From: Cornus controversa
Lineage: Eukaryota; Streptophyta; Magnoliopsida; Cornales; Cornaceae
Assembly: GCA_026545225.1 (NCBI GenBank)
Contig: CM048845.1
Coordinates: forward strand, 1,811,001 to 1,875,000
DNA length: 64,000 nucleotides
Reading direction: 5' to 3'
Positions within the stretch are counted from its first letter, which is position 1, and every line of letters starts with the position of its first letter. This document shows, in pieces, positions 21,071-33,610 of this stretch. Made by a program: the position numbers and the translations under genes. Under the pieces are notes generated by a model, which did no database searches, had not been told where the DNA came from, and saw only the letters and a list, made by a program, of their open reading frames with translations.

Positions 21071-22316
21071 ACCTCCAACGTGGTTTTCACCGAGTATTGA
21101 CCTACTCTAGGTAATTCGACCACTTTTCCCCGTTTCCTCAGAATGGTCCCATATATGCATTTCGAACATATTGCACTCAAGCACTCAATATCCATGCTTC
21201 ACAATGCATTATCTAGTTATAAAGGAACATATCATGCATTTCATCTCCATAAAATCACACATAGTGCACATTTGTATAATACATGCATATAACCTCTCAT
21301 ATGCATATAATTTCAAAATTAGCATACTTTACTCATGCTACACTCAATACATAATTTTAGTACATAGAACTAACATGCATTCAACCACCACATATTCCAT
21401 ATATAATCACATATATGACACAAGGTTAGGCATTTGCACATAAACCCCAAATTGAGCACATAACACCTATATATCCAATTTCTCCCACTCAACCCTTTAA
21501 TCCACATGCTAAAACAAACATAAGGAACACCAAATGTGCAAACATAGGACTCAAGAGAAGGAGAAAATCTAACTTCCTACCCTTCTCACTCTCCTAAAAT
21601 ATGTGATACACAACCTACACCTCTCATCTTCACCCAAAATCCTAGAATCGACAATTAAGAGAGAAGAAGAACCCCTACATCGAAATTGAAGGCCTTCCAA
21701 GCACTTCACCAAATTTCCAACGATGTCTACCTTGTCAAAACATGACTTTTTTTTTATTCAAACCGAAGCTCTTGTCGTCCCAGACGTATCTCCCTTCTTT
21801 GGCGGATCACGAATCACACCCGAAGGCCTCCGAAACTTAGCTAGAAGGAGGAGGGAGAAAGAAGAGAGAGAAAGGAGCCATGGCCAGCTGTTGGGACATT
21901 AGAGATATTAAATATCTCTGCCACATCTGATATTTAAAGTCCCTAGGCCGTAAAAAGACCAAAATGCCCCTGTGCCACTTAACGTACCTTCCCAGACTCC
22001 GTTTTTGATTTCAAAAACTCCTATGGCATCGAAATCACTTCCTCTACTCTCTAAACATTTCATCTAAGCCATTTACAAAAAAAAAAATATTTTTGAGAAT
22101 TTTTAGATTTTCGGGCCCACTTAAGTTGCATCCCAGGCCCCGGTTTAACCAAAAAGTCAAACTTCTCCAAATATTCCAAAAACTTCCAAAAACCTCAAAT
22201 TATCCTTCTAAAAATGTTTCCCACTCTCAAAACATCCAAAGTATCATTTGAAACGCATTTATAGCAAAAATGATGAAAAATCGATAAACCAGCCAAAATT
22301 GGTCACGGTCTCTACA

Positions 22317-22333
22317 TGCCCCCAAATTCAAAA
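22317..22333 (-). promoter_or_regulatory. Polypurine tract of element A (split by Y)
   Basis: On the minus strand GAATTTGGGGGCA. With one TGCCC copy and Y removed it continues as GA and then the LTR start TGTTGACA at 11735. This fixes element A's 3' LTR boundary. Confidence 0.75.
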
Positions 22334-22515
22334 TACTTGGGATGAGCCTTTTCTCCTTCATTCACGTGAATCATGAAGGATTTTGAATTTTGAGTAGTGC
22401 CTTAGTCGTTTGATATTCTCACTAATTCAAAGAAACTTTGTGGTTTCAACTAGCTGAGCACTTCACATTAAAGGGCTGCAACTACCTCAGTGGTTCATAA
22501 ACCATTGTCACTTAT

Positions 22516-22523
22516 TATATAAG
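22516..22523 (+). promoter_or_regulatory. TATA-like box upstream of element A's antisense ORF
   Basis: TATATAAG, 106 bases before the ORF's ATG at 22622 and opposite to the pol orientation. The position fits a promoter for antisense transcription. Inference only. Confidence 0.4.
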
Positions 22524-22621
22524 CTCAGCCAATTTCCCTTTCATTTCACAAGTCTTCAAACTTTTCTCTCTATAATCATCTTCAAACAAGAACCCTACTT
22601 TCTTCTACATACACTGATTCC

Positions 22622-25557
22622 ATGGTTCCTAAATCCACCAACCTAGTGCTCCCCTCCAATGATCCCTCATCTAATGGCAAACAGGCCAAGGCAATGATCA
22701 ACTCCACTGCCCTCAGCCAACTCCACTTGGATGTCATAATCGAATTCTCCAATGGCACCAAAGGTCTTGGTCCCACTTTAATAGAGGAAATGTCTTTTAT
22801 GATTTTACCTTTCTACCCATTGGCCGAGAAACACCTCATGTTTCAGAGTCTGATGACCATAAACGAACCTCCTGCCACTAACTTCCATCTTCAGAATTGG
22901 CATTCGATCAATTCTGATTGCAACACATGGGTAGATCATGTTTTTGTTGCAAAAGGGAGGTTGGGGAAAGCTTGTAGCATCTATGATGCCATCCAACTTA
23001 GCACTATGTCCATGATTCAGGACAAATACCTCATCTGCTCTGTTTCTCTATTCTGGTCGATTATGACCAACTCTTTTCATTTACCATGTGGGATTTTTTT
23101 CCTAACCATCAAAGACGTTTATATGCTGACTGGACTAAGGGCGATTGGCGTCGAGGTCATCTCCCTTCTTCCTGAATCAACAATGTCGTTCAACTATCCA
23201 ACCAAAACCACCAGCAGCAAAGCTACTATTTCATCCTATAGTCCCTTTATAAAAGCCACTAACAAGACTTCTGGGCCTATTGAGGACGATGAGCATGTCA
23301 CATTTTTATTGTATTGGCTGAACAAATGCCGCGTGCTGGTGCTCTAGGTTACCAACAATGTAATCGAGATTGCGCTAGCTCTGGCTAAAGGTAAAACCCT
23401 TGCCTTGGCCCCTTTCGTTCTTAGCTATCTTTACGGGGTCTTAATGACTTTTTGTCAACCCACTATGTCTGCTCCGGAGGCCCTTTCTGGTTGTTCCAGA
23501 TCTGGTTGAGGGCTTATTTCCCTAAGCTAAGTGTAGAAATACTTTTGTCAGCCAGTGATTCCTTAGTATACTTTTCTTATGCCTCGGCCTTACCTAAGAC
23601 TCAATCCTTTACTGACTGTGTTGATTTTTTCCTTCATTGTTATCATCGATCGACCTCGTAATTCTTTCCCTTTTCTGACTTGCCATAGACTACTATATGG
23701 CTTTAACCACCCACCAATTATTCTACCAAACAAGAGTTGGACGATTACAACGCCTCTTGGACCAACTTCTTAATAAGCTGAGATCTTCACTACAATTCTG
23801 CCCCTTTATATTCTCCCAATAGTTGGGTGGGAGTGAAATTTTACAACCCTGCTTAGCTTACAAAATAATTTGGTCTTGTTCAACTGATTCCCTTGCCCTC
23901 TTATCTTTCTTACAATTCAACCTTTGATGAAAGGGTCAGGTTTCAAGAGGCCAGATACGTTCTTGATTTATCAACCAAGCACAAGAATGTTGTAGACTGA
24001 TTCTAGTGTCTCACCAATTCTTTTAAGTTCTCCCAAGAAAGATGGGAAAACTTCCACGAAGAGTGTCACATCGTCTCTTACCATTGGTTCCCCAACAACT
24101 ACCAGGACCAAGTCAAAGTTTAAACAAGGAGCCTTTTCCCTCTTGTAAAATTGGTTTTTTTGCTTTATCCCTTAATTCTTGAATTGCTTTACTAGACCTA
24201 AATATCTTCTTGTTTAGCTCAATCTTCCAGTCATACCATCAGTGAACAGCCAATCGATGTTACCATTGATCTAGACCCACAAGCTGAAGAAATTCAAAGC
24301 CAGCCTTAGCCAGAAGTGATGGTCTCGGAGCCTCTTCCTCCTAAGGTAACCTTCAAGCTCTAGTTATTTGCTTCTTTTCCTACAATTGCCATATCACTTT
24401 CTTCTGCCTTAGCCAGAAAAAAGAAGACTACAGCCAAGGGCTCATTGAAAGGCACTAAACTTATCACAAACCCCACCCGAGATCCAGGGTCTAGTTCAAA
24501 TGATGAGCCACTGGTCAGGAAAAGCAAGAAAGCGTTGAGTTCCTTTCCACATGTGCCTTCTGTTCACTTTCTCTGTCTAGTTTATTGATTTTGTTTGAAC
24601 TATTCTTCTTACCATTGTTTCTGTTTGCTGATCCTAGTAATCGACTTTAGTGTTAGCCTCTCCCTGACACAGTAGGGGCCGATCTTCCTCCTAAGGTCTT
24701 GGAAAAAGTGGCAAATCGATTAAGGGCACTGATCTTTCATTGGCATCTTTATTAGCATAACCAGTGATGTCAACCATAGGCAACGTGGCCAAGGTCCATA
24801 CTCTTGTTAAAGAAGTATGTATATCTTTTCCAAAGTTCCTTTTATGCCACTCACTATGTTTCAATTTTCTTATTGACCCTTTTCTTTTTTTTCTTAAAAG
24901 CAAGTCCAATCCTTTTCTTCACGGCTTACTGGCGGATCCTTTTCTATTAAGGAGAATTACCTTCAGTCCCTAGTCACCTCAGTCTCAACAGATAGCTCCT
25001 CGACCAATGCCAATCCTCCTGTTGTATTGACTCCCTCCGCCCAGACTTTCGTAGAAGTAAAAGAGGCCTTTCAGAAAATATTTGAACGGGACCTTTTGAA
25101 ACTTCATTTCATGGCCGATGAGATTTTAACTCTGTTAGCCACTACGCATGGGAAGCTCTCCCTAGTTATGCAGGCTACAGTAGCATTTTTACAAGTACAA
25201 TTGCCTACAATGTTCGATTCTATCTCTGAGGCTACCTATGCCTTTTCTCAGTTTAAGGAAAAAATCTGAGGTCGAGAGGACATTGGGCGCCAAAATTCTG
25301 GAGATTGTGGCTGAATTTGGAAAGCTCAACCAACTGAATGAAGAACTTGGAGGGGCAGAACAAAGGTTTCAAGAAGAGTTTGCCCGAGTTCAATCGGCTA
25401 GGGCTGATGTCACTTCTAGGGCTGACACCTTGTTAGAGAGAACCGATCAATTAGCTCCCCAGCACACTGCCCTGAAGGCTGAGCTTCTAGAGTTATAGAA
25501 GAACAAAGTCTTGGCTAAACTCACCCTACAACTGAACAAGCTTTTCTGGGAAATCCA
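22622..25557 (+). pseudogene. Antisense ORF of element A: plant mobile domain (PMD)-like protein, broken
   Basis: It lies opposite to pol between polypurine tract and integrase, as antisense ORFs do in Tat elements. The first segment (22622-23347, 241 codons) starts at MVPKSTNLVL. It contains the PMD phrase FHLPCGIFFLTIKDVYMLTG and FLLYWLNKCRVL, then a TAG. GGPFWLFQIWLRAYFPKLS (23470-23530, another frame) continues the same domain. After further stops the C-terminal part (25027-25498) is an acidic, heptad-rich coiled coil (EVERTLGAKILEIVAEFGKL, LNEELGGAEQRFQEEFARVQ) broken by a frameshift at ~25265. PMD proteins occur in plants both as transposon cargo and as domesticated genes; this copy is dead. 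Confidence 0.7.
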
Positions 25558-25849
25558 AATTTAATGCCTTTTAGTAGGACCATTTTTTTTTCTTTTAAAA
25601 CTTTTGGAATTCTTATGAACTATGTAACTTGCTTCTTAGACAAGGCTCTTTTTGGGTTTATAAAAGGCATTCCTTATTACTCAAAACATTGCGAAAAAAA
25701 ACTCAAAGTTGGAAAAGAAAAAAGAGAAAGGAATTAAAAAAGAAAAAACAAATTGCAAGCCTACACTACACTCAAGACTCCACCACTTGTCACTTTTAGC
25801 TAGATCAAGTGGCCTAACTAGACTCCTCTATCAGTCACTCAAACATAGT

Positions 25850-26940
25850 TGGTCGACATTCCTTTAATTCACAATCTGGTGTACCTGGTAAGGGCCATCC
25901 CAATTTGGAGACCACTTACCATAAGCTCGATCATGTTTCTTAACTGGCAAGATCACTTTCCAAACAAGGTTACCTTCAGTAAATGACTTTGACCTTACCC
26001 TTTGGTTGTAGGCCTTCATCACTTTTCATTTATAGGCTCTGATATGGTCCAGCACATCCAAGCGTATATGATCTAGATCCTCTAACTCAATTAATATGGC
26101 ATGGTTGTAGTCAACCGACTACAAGTTCTGTTGTAGTGCAACTTAGGTCGATTGGACATTTAATTCCATAGGAAGAATGGCGTCATGACCATAAGTCAAC
26201 AAATATGGAGTAACACCTGTACTTGCCCTCTTGGAATTCTTATAAAGCCTAAAGTTCCTTTGATAACGACTCATGCCATAACTTTAGCTTTTCATCGATC
26301 ATTTTTTCATTGCTCTGCCTGCCCATTACCTCGGGTATAATAACGTGTCGATGCCACCATTTTGACCTTCATTTCTTCCCCATAGGTAGCACCTCCACAA
26401 CTCTGAATACAGTTCCGTTGTCGACCACAATGGACTTTGGAAAGCCAAAATGATGGAAGATATGCTTCTTCATAAAGTTGATCAATATCCACTGGTCTAC
26501 TGACCGATAAGGTATGACCTCTACCCATTTTGTGAAATAATCTGTAGCAACAATGATCCAATGGTGCCCCCCGATCGATGGTGGGTTGATCTTGCCAATG
26601 AGATCCATAGCCCATTATTTGAATGGCCACAGTTTGACAATCAGCTGCATCTCTTGGGCAGGGACCCTTTGGATCAACCCATGCCTTTGACAAGCATTGT
26701 AGCTTTTAGCATACTCTATGCAGACTTTCAAGACTCTTGGCCAATAATATCCGTATCTTCTTATTAGCCAATGCATTTTTATTCCTGATTGGTGAGCCCC
26801 ATAGGTACCTTCATAGACTTCAGCTAGAATTCTCGAAGATTCTATTTTATTGATGCATTGGAGTAAGAGCCAGTTCTCTGCACTCTTCTTGTAGAGCTTA
26901 TTAGCTAGTAACAAATACTCATAGCCTTTCTTCTGATTCT
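25850..26940 (-). pseudogene. Element A integrase, decayed
   Basis: The minus strand shows the zinc-binding N-terminus (GTYGAHQSGIKMHWLIRRYG, then YWPRVLKVCIEYAKSYNACQ). The catalytic core follows: MDLIGKINPPSIGGHHWIIV, ATDYFTKWVEVIPYRSV, FGFPKSIVVDNGTVF. Core Asp residues are visible in TDYFTKW and VDNGT; the Glu region (NGQAEQ) is in another frame. At least two frameshifts and several stops are present. Confidence 0.8.
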
Positions 26941-26999
26941 TCTATCTATTGGTCAGTTTGGATTTTTTAGAAAATTGACCAAATGATGCCTTTAGTCAT

Positions 27000-27712
27000 C
27001 ATCTTTTAGTGGGTTGATATCTACCATGAACATATTAGCCATGGTTGCATTCTGTGTTTCTGCCGAGGGAAGGTTCCTACGTGATACCCGATTAGGCTTT
27101 CGGCTAATCCTTCTGAGACCCTCACTCTTGAGGCGATCTAGGCCAGATCCTTTTCCTCCTTGTTGAACTCCCTTGGTCGATATTCCAGTTCTATAAAGTC
27201 AAAATTCCAGTTCTATAAAGTCAAATTGTTCTACCAATTGAAAGGCCAATGAATGAAATGGCTTTAACTGCCAGGCTACGCATTGAAAATCCTTAGATAT
27301 TTGGCTAAGGAATCACCTATTATGTGTACATCTTTAAGTGACATCTCTAACAGGATTTCTAGACCGATGATAATAGCCTCATATTCCATTTAGTTATTGG
27401 AGCACTTAAAGTTCATGAAGAAAGAAAAGGTTATCTTTTTTCCATGTGGGGAGATGATCATTATACCAGCCCTAGCACTGTTGCTTGTACTGGATCCATC
27501 AAACATTAACGTCTAGGGCATCATGAAGAAGGCTATCGATTCTAATTCATCTGAAATGCATGGGTCGATATCAGTTGACAGATGGTTAGCCAAAAAATTG
27601 GCCAGTGCCCTTCTTTTAACTAATTTCTGAGGGACGTGCACAAAGTTGAATTCCATCAAGGCCAATGACCACTTGCCTATACGGCTTGTAATCACTGGCC
27701 TCGATAGCATTT
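27000..27712 (-). pseudogene. Element A Tat-type second RNase H region
   Basis: Reads ALMEFNFVHVPQKLVKRRAL, ANFLANHLSTD, then MFDGSSTSNSARAGIMIISP and EYEAIIIGLEIL. That is the archaeal-like RNase H found between RNase H and integrase in Tat elements (normally DGSSNxxGAGAGI...EYEALIxGL). Stops are present. Confidence 0.7.
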
Positions 27713-29160
27713 ACCTAATGAGGTTGGTCTAACATATCACATAAACCAATACTGGCAACATGTACACCCTTAGCTTCATAGCAGAGAAGTACAAGGCCAG
27801 ACATAACTTTTCAATCGACGTGTATCTACACTCAACCGGGGATAAGACCTTGCTTAGGTAATAAATAGCTTGTTCGTTCCCCACCTCATTATCTTGGGTT
27901 CTTTAGCTTCTGATAAATAAAACTTCATCGGCCACTTCTTCCTCAGGGGCATCACAACTACTAGGTTAGCAAGGTATTCCTTTATTCTATCGAACGTCTG
28001 TTGGTGTTTTTTATCCCATACGAACTCGTCTTGGGCCTTTAGTTTCAATAGAGGGGAAAAAGTGCGAATCTTCCTGGCATATTGATGAATTGTCTTAGGA
28101 AGTTTATTTGACCGATGAATCTTTGGAGTTGTTTCTTGTTACTAGGCACCATAGAGTTCATGATTGCTTTGGTTTTGTTTTGGTTAACCTCTATACCACG
28201 TTGATGTACCAAAAAACTTGTGGAGACTCCAAAAGCATATTTAATGGGATTTATCTTCAACTTATGTGCCTGCATTCTCTCAAATGAGGTCCTAAGATGT
28301 ACCAGGTGCTGCCTTTTAGCCGATGACTTTACCACCACATCGTCTATATAAACCCCCATAAATTGGCTGATCATGTTGTGAAATATGGCATTCATTGCCC
28401 TCTAGTATGTGGCCCCGTCATTCTTTAATGCAAAAGGCATAACCACCCATTCAAATATCCCGATCAACCTTAGACACCTGAAAGCCATTTTCGCAAGTGG
28501 CCATCCATAAAAGACAAGATTCCATTTTTGGCAATCAAGTCTATCAATTGATCGACCACTAGTATGGGATACTCATCTTTTGGAATGGCCAGGTTCAAAT
28601 TCCTAAAGTTGATACATACTCTAAGCTTCCCATTTTTCTTGATCATAGGTACCACATTAGATATGTACTCCATATATCTGGCTGTTAGAATAAAGCCTGC
28701 TTTCAAAAGGCTTTCTATCTCTTCTTTAACTTTGGATACCACCTTTTGGGACATTCTTCTGGACAATTGCTTGTATGGTCTATAGCCTTCCTTGATAGGC
28801 AACTTATACTCTACCAATTCTCTTGCCAAACCCAGAATTTCTTCATAGTTCCAGGCAAAACAATCCTTAAATTCTTTTAGCTGTTCAATCATCTCAACCT
28901 GGAATTTAGGTTCCAAAAGAGCACTAATGTATGTGGGCCGAGGGTCATCGCCTGTCCCCAAATTCACTTCTGGTAATGGATCCTGAACATCTGCCTTAAG
29001 GTCATCCAATTTTTCATCATCAACCTCAACTACTTTAGCCATATTGGCCGATAGTTTATAGTAAAATTGTTCTGTTTTGGTGATTCTCTTTTCTACTAAA
29101 TATGCTCTTAGACGGCAGCCTTGAAGGCTTGCCATTTTTTGATCTCTTTATTAGGTTTTT
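27713..29160 (-). pseudogene. Element A reverse transcriptase and RNase H, decayed
   Basis: RT: PRPTYISALLEPKFQVEMIE, FAWNYEEILGL, MSQKVVSKVKEEIESLLKAG, VPMIKKNGKLRVCINFRNLN, ILSFMDGHLRKW. After a frame change come QFMGVYIDDVVVKS (catalytic YIDD at about 28347-28336) and the thumb RFIGQINFLRQFI. The RNase H part follows at 27854-28048 (WDKKHQQTFDRIKEYL). Stops and frameshifts fall between segments. Confidence 0.88.
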
Positions 29161-29419
29161 TTGTCATCATTAATTATCATTTCTGAATTAGAATTAGGCC
29201 AATGAAACTCTAGTATCGGCCGGTGCGCTTCATGCAATAGCTCCTTTACTTTTGAAGCTGCAAACCTTTTTCTCATTATAGCTATAATAGGTCAACCCAT
29301 CTTATCCGTGCTAGCAAAGTTAATTGGGACATAAGCCTCATCATATAGTGCAGCTTCGGCAGTGTTCACTTTGGTAACAAAAGGCCTGTTATCAGCCTCT
29401 ACTATCTTGACTTCATCTC

Positions 29420-29960
29420 CATCCCATTGGATCAACGTCTAATGTAATGATGATAGGATACACATATTGGGGTGAATCCAATTGCGGCCTAGCAACAAGT
29501 TATAAGCCGTTGTTGATTCAACAATAAAGAAAGTAGTGAATGAAGATTGACCACCAATCGTGACTTCCAAAGGGAGTATCCCTTTGGTATTGGTGGAACC
29601 ATCATTAAACCCGCTAATCGCGATATCTGTAGGGATCGTATCTTCTATATTCTTTCCCAACGGTCTCATAGTCGTTAATGGGATCACATTAACCACCGAT
29701 CTGTTAATAACTAGGACTCGATTGACTGGCTGGCCTTCTGCCCATACTTTAACATACAAAGGCCTCAACTGTTGGGTCATAGCTACTGGCGGTCTTTCAA
29801 ATACCACCTTATCAGCTGTTATAGAGCTTTCTTTCGACACTTACACCCTATTGACCGATACTATCTCTAAAGTGGCATTTTATACTGTGTCATCTATGTC
29901 AAGCTCAGTGGGGTCGGTCATGGCACATGATTGGTCAAATTTTGCTTAGAAAATGACTGA
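29420..29960 (-). pseudogene. Element A protease, active site lost
   Basis: 133 open codons (29840-29439): LYVKVWAEGQPVNRVLVINR, SVVNVIPLTTMRPLG, GILPLEVTIGGQ, NLLLGRNWIHPN. This matches the Tat retropepsin. The family's catalytic D(N/T)GS appears here as INRS, so the aspartate is missing. Confidence 0.8.
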
Positions 29961-30829
29961 CAAAATAAATGACATACTGCACACCACCTTTCTGGGAAGT
30001 TCCCTAACTTAATTCGATATTTTACTGTGTGTTTGGGATCCTAATCAGATTGACTTTTCTCCTTGGAGGACTCTTCACCAATAGAGGTCTAGGATATATC
30101 TGTCGGTATGTCTACCATAGACCCTTGGTTGCAACCGTTGACTCTCATTACTTGGTCATCGGCCTGCCTTTTTCTTAGCTCGGCTCTCTTTCGTTGCATT
30201 CTCTGCTTCTGGGCTCATGTGGGGGCTCCATTCAACATCATGCTCTTAGGGAACTTGGGATAGGTCACTTTCATCCATCTGTTATGGGTGACCATGAGTG
30301 GTTTTACCATTCTTAGCACAGAGTGGTTGTCTTCCTTCTTTATCCATATTTTTGGCCGACCTAATAACCCCTTTTTAAACCTTGGTGGGTCATAATGACT
30401 AGGAGGCATTTTTTCAAAGATTTCTCTCCCTCTGCGTATAGTGACCTCTTCTTTTGGTTAGATTTTTTGAAAGACAAATTGATTTACAACCGTCTGAGCA
30501 GCCCAATCTTAGGGGAACACAATTTTCTCATGCACACTTCTATGTTCGTCTTAACCCCCGAGTTTGATTTCTTTATTACCTAGTTGCAATTTGGATAACA
30601 TCCGTTTTCAATTAGAGCCAATTGAGGCTCTAGTAATTTTCACTCAAGTTCCTCAATTGTTTTATGGTTTGAAGAGTCTAACCATTGACCATTCCCGCCT
30701 GCCAGCCGTTAGCTTTGGGGACTAGACCGATCATATTGTAAGCAATAATTATAGGAAAGGATTGCTGTCGACCCCCATTACTTCCATTTATTTATCTGGA
30801 AATTTCAGAGTGCCTTTGTTGATTGCCTT

Positions 30830-32286
30830 CTACACAATATTATGAAACACCGTACAATCATTAGTGCTATGGGTCCAAGAATTATAGTATTTACAGTATT
30901 CTTTTCCTTTCAGCTCAACCGCTGATGGAATTTTCTGCCCCTTGGGCAAAGTGATATGTTTATCTGCTAATAAATGATCAAAAATTTTGGAATTAGTCAA
31001 TGATGCAGCAGAATGAGAACCACTAGTGGCTGATTCAACTCTCACTAAACTCTCACATAAGTATGGCTTCTTAGTGTGGACCTCTGCCAAATTTTCCTCG
31101 AGAACCTCACTAATATTTGCCGAGAACACCTCATAATTGGGATCTTTATAATAAGTCCCCTTTGATGAGATTTTCCTCTCTTTTTTCTCATTAAGGATTG
31201 ATTCATATCGGGTAGCCCTGTTGGCTAGCTCGAATATGTCATGGAATTCTATCCCCTCAAACCTCTTCTTATGTTTGATGTCTAAACCATTTAGGGCTAA
31301 CTCTGTATATTCCGTTTTAGGAAGGATCACTCGACATTTTAGCCGGGCCTTCCTAAACCTGGCTATGAAAGTTTTAACTTTTTCTCCAAGTAATTGACTT
31401 AGCTTGGACAAATCAGCCAATGTAGCCTAAGGTTCTGGGCGATAAAACTGAGTATGAAATAGTTCTTCCATTTGCTGCCAAGTTACTATGGAATTTGGCC
31501 TCAATTTGGAATACCAGGTAAAAGCTATACTAGTTAAAGAACTCAGAAACAACCTTAATTTATACATTTGATAAGCACCAGCCTCTCTACATTGAATTAT
31601 AAAACGATCGATGTGCTCAAGTGTTGACTGATTTCCTTCTCCACTAAATATAGCGAAGTTAGGGATCTTGTATCTAGTAGGATACTCCAATAAATTATAT
31701 TCCTCAGGATAAGGTTTCCTAATGGTGGGTCGATTAGTCCTTTTTAATCCTAAGGCTCGATAAATGTCATCAAATTAGTTTTCAGGAACATCTAGATTTA
31801 ACGGTTGTTCATGTTCTTGCCACCTTATGTTGCTCAGGTAGCCGTCTATTTGTGGCCTTGATTGTTAGCTGGTTTTCATCTTCACCAGGCTGAGAACTAC
31901 TAGACGGCAGATTGCTTTGCACAGAAGGCTGAGGCAGAGGTAATATTGGGCCATTTAGCTTCTGGTTAGTCTCTTGAGCCTTCGGTTAAAGAGGAGACTC
32001 TTGGGTATTGGAGCCCTGAATGATCAATCGGTTATGGATGATTGACTGCCACATTAATTCGTCTATTCAATCATACGTTTAGGCACTAGTTTGGGTGATC
32101 CTTTCATCCAGTCATCCTAAATTGGTGCTAACCTCACCAAGTTGAACACACATTTCATACATGGTCCATCAAGATTGCCATATTTGATAGACCGATTATG
32201 GGATCTCCTACAGGCTGAGGAACTTCTTCATTTTGCTCGTCATCGCCAGTGGTTGAGTTCGGTCCGGACCTTAGCTTGGGTGGCAT
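30830..32286 (-). pseudogene. Element A gag, decayed
   Basis: It probably starts at MPPKLRSGPNSTTGDDEQNE (32286). Segments at 31690-31427 (MEYPTRYKIPNFAIFSGEGN, LRLFLSSLTSIAFTWYSKLR) and 31420-30830 (FIARFRKARLKCRV, FHDIFELANRATRYESIL) form the gag domain. CKYYNSWTHSTNDC is a knuckle-like remnant with one metal ligand apparently replaced. Many stops occur in the 5' third. Confidence 0.82.
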
Positions 32287-32312
32287 ATTCTCGATTCTTT
32301 AACCTTTTTTGG

Positions 32313-32334
32313 TCCCACTAGGAATGCCAAAACA
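32313..32334 (-). promoter_or_regulatory. Primer-binding site remnant of element A
   Basis: On the minus strand TTGGCATTCCTAGTGGGACC, immediately inside the 5' LTR. Its position and the TGGC...GGGAC pattern fit Tat elements. Confidence 0.55.
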
Positions 32335-33405
32335 TGTTCGGTTATTAATTAATCAACTAAGTAGGCCGTTTGCTAGCGGGTGTGCCAGAGTTGTGGAGTC
32401 GGCTCGATGTAAACAGTTGATCGAACATAAGTGTCTCCTTTGGAAGTCATGTTAGATTAGGCGATTGGCTAGGGAGAGAGAATATGAAACTCCCTAGAGT
32501 TATTTTCTTGCCTCAATCAAGAGGACTTTTAAATGTGCGTAAAGAGTTGTGAGACTGAATTGTAGCAATGAGGAGGTAGAATGAGGGAGATAACAAGGAG
32601 GGAGATAGAAATTGAGGGAGAAATAGATAGACAGACTGATTAGAGGAGGCTGAGAGAAAGAAAGTTAAGGGAAATGTAAATTAAATAAGATATAGAACAA
32701 TATTCTAGAGAATATTTAGAGAGAAATACAGATTGCATGTGATGCAATTGTTTAGTTGTGGTTATTTGGAACCCTTAACACAGAGTTCATTGCTTTTATT
32801 TAGAGAAGAAGTTTACATAACTGTACTTAATCCTAACTTACAAGATAATGCAGAAATAAAATAATAAAGGAAAATAGATCAACTATATTCCAATGCTTTG
32901 TATCTTTAACAGCCTGTGATTATAGTGTATTAGCATCAGCCCTTCTAGAGTCCAAGTCCCACTCAATGTCATCCTCAATGCGCCTTTGTCTGTAAGAGTC
33001 CATGTTCAGCTAAGTCTTTCAAGCTAAACAAAACTTGTATGAGTCATTATTTAAACAAAAACTAATCTATGCCCATATACACTGATCGTGCTACCTCAAA
33101 TAACCGACTATGTAGCTGTAACTGGATTGTATATTCAAATAAGTCATGTTTTCTGTGGTTTTCCCATGTTACAACTTTCGTACCAATTCGGTCGATCCAG
33201 AATAGATCGGTTAAACATTCCATTAGGGAGCCTGGTCTTGACTCTTCTGTGTGGTATTCATTCTCGTTCGGCTCTTGGAATACACCGTTATCCGTAAGCA
33301 ATTAGCTTCTTGTTTTTTTTTGTCGGCCTCATTCATCATATCGAGCCACTTAGAGTCCAAATCATTCTAGACTCCTTGCTTCCAATGCTGCATACACATA
33401 GACAC

Positions 33406-33457
<52 letters not shown>

Positions 33458-33610
33458 TACCATGTATGTGTATATATATATGCCAACTATTTCTTTTAGG
33501 ACATCCTTGCTAAAAGTTCTCGGTCTTTAGAGTGTTTTCAAGGATGGGCTCCTAGTTAACCTTCAGTGACCATCTCACCTGCCAAGTGGCGCCAAGTTTA
33601 TCTGTCAACA
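32335..33610 (-). repeat. 5' LTR of element A
   Basis: 1,276 bp, TGTTCGGTTATTAATTAATC to TTATCTGTCAACA in window orientation. Pairs with 6681-7647 plus 11591-11735. Includes an AT run at 33410-33453. No clear target duplication was found. The flanks 6610-6640 and 33625-33660 share a TTGAGGCTACTATTTT-like repeat that confuses it. Confidence 0.88.

Larger units (their letters stand above)
11743..22316 (-). mobile_element. Solo LTR Y (large gypsy-type LTR) inserted in element A's polypurine tract, carrying element Z
   Basis: It begins TGTCACGCCCCTAAACCC and ends GGTCACGGTCTCTACA. The 5 bases TGCCC occur immediately before (11738-11742) and after (22317-22321), a perfect target duplication. Without element Z and its extra CTTAT the LTR is about 3.0 kb, a size found in large-LTR gypsy lineages. 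Orientation is inferred from an internal TTCTGATACCA (11865-11876), the complement of an initiator-Met primer site, next to TGCTATAATGCCCCG. So 11743-11877 may be residual internal sequence rather than LTR. No coding region belongs to Y. Confidence 0.75.
6681..33610 (-). mobile_element. Element A: decayed Tat-lineage Ty3/gypsy retrotransposon with nested insertions
   Basis: The order on the minus strand is 5' LTR (32335-33610), primer site, gag, protease, RT, RNase H, a second Tat-type RNase H, integrase, an antisense ORF on the plus strand, polypurine tract, and 3' LTR (6681-11735). Two RNase H regions and an antisense ORF near the 3' end mark the Tat lineage. If solo LTR Y (11743-22316 plus one TGCCC) is mentally removed, the purine tract GAATTTGGGGGCAGA abuts the LTR start TGTTGACA. 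This confirms that the two halves belong to one element. All coding regions contain stops and frameshifts, and the LTRs have diverged visibly, so it is old and inactive. Confidence 0.85.

Noticed and set aside
26561..26767. Plus-strand frame over element A integrase
   Set aside because: Complement of the integrase core, which has the recognisable motifs on the minus strand.
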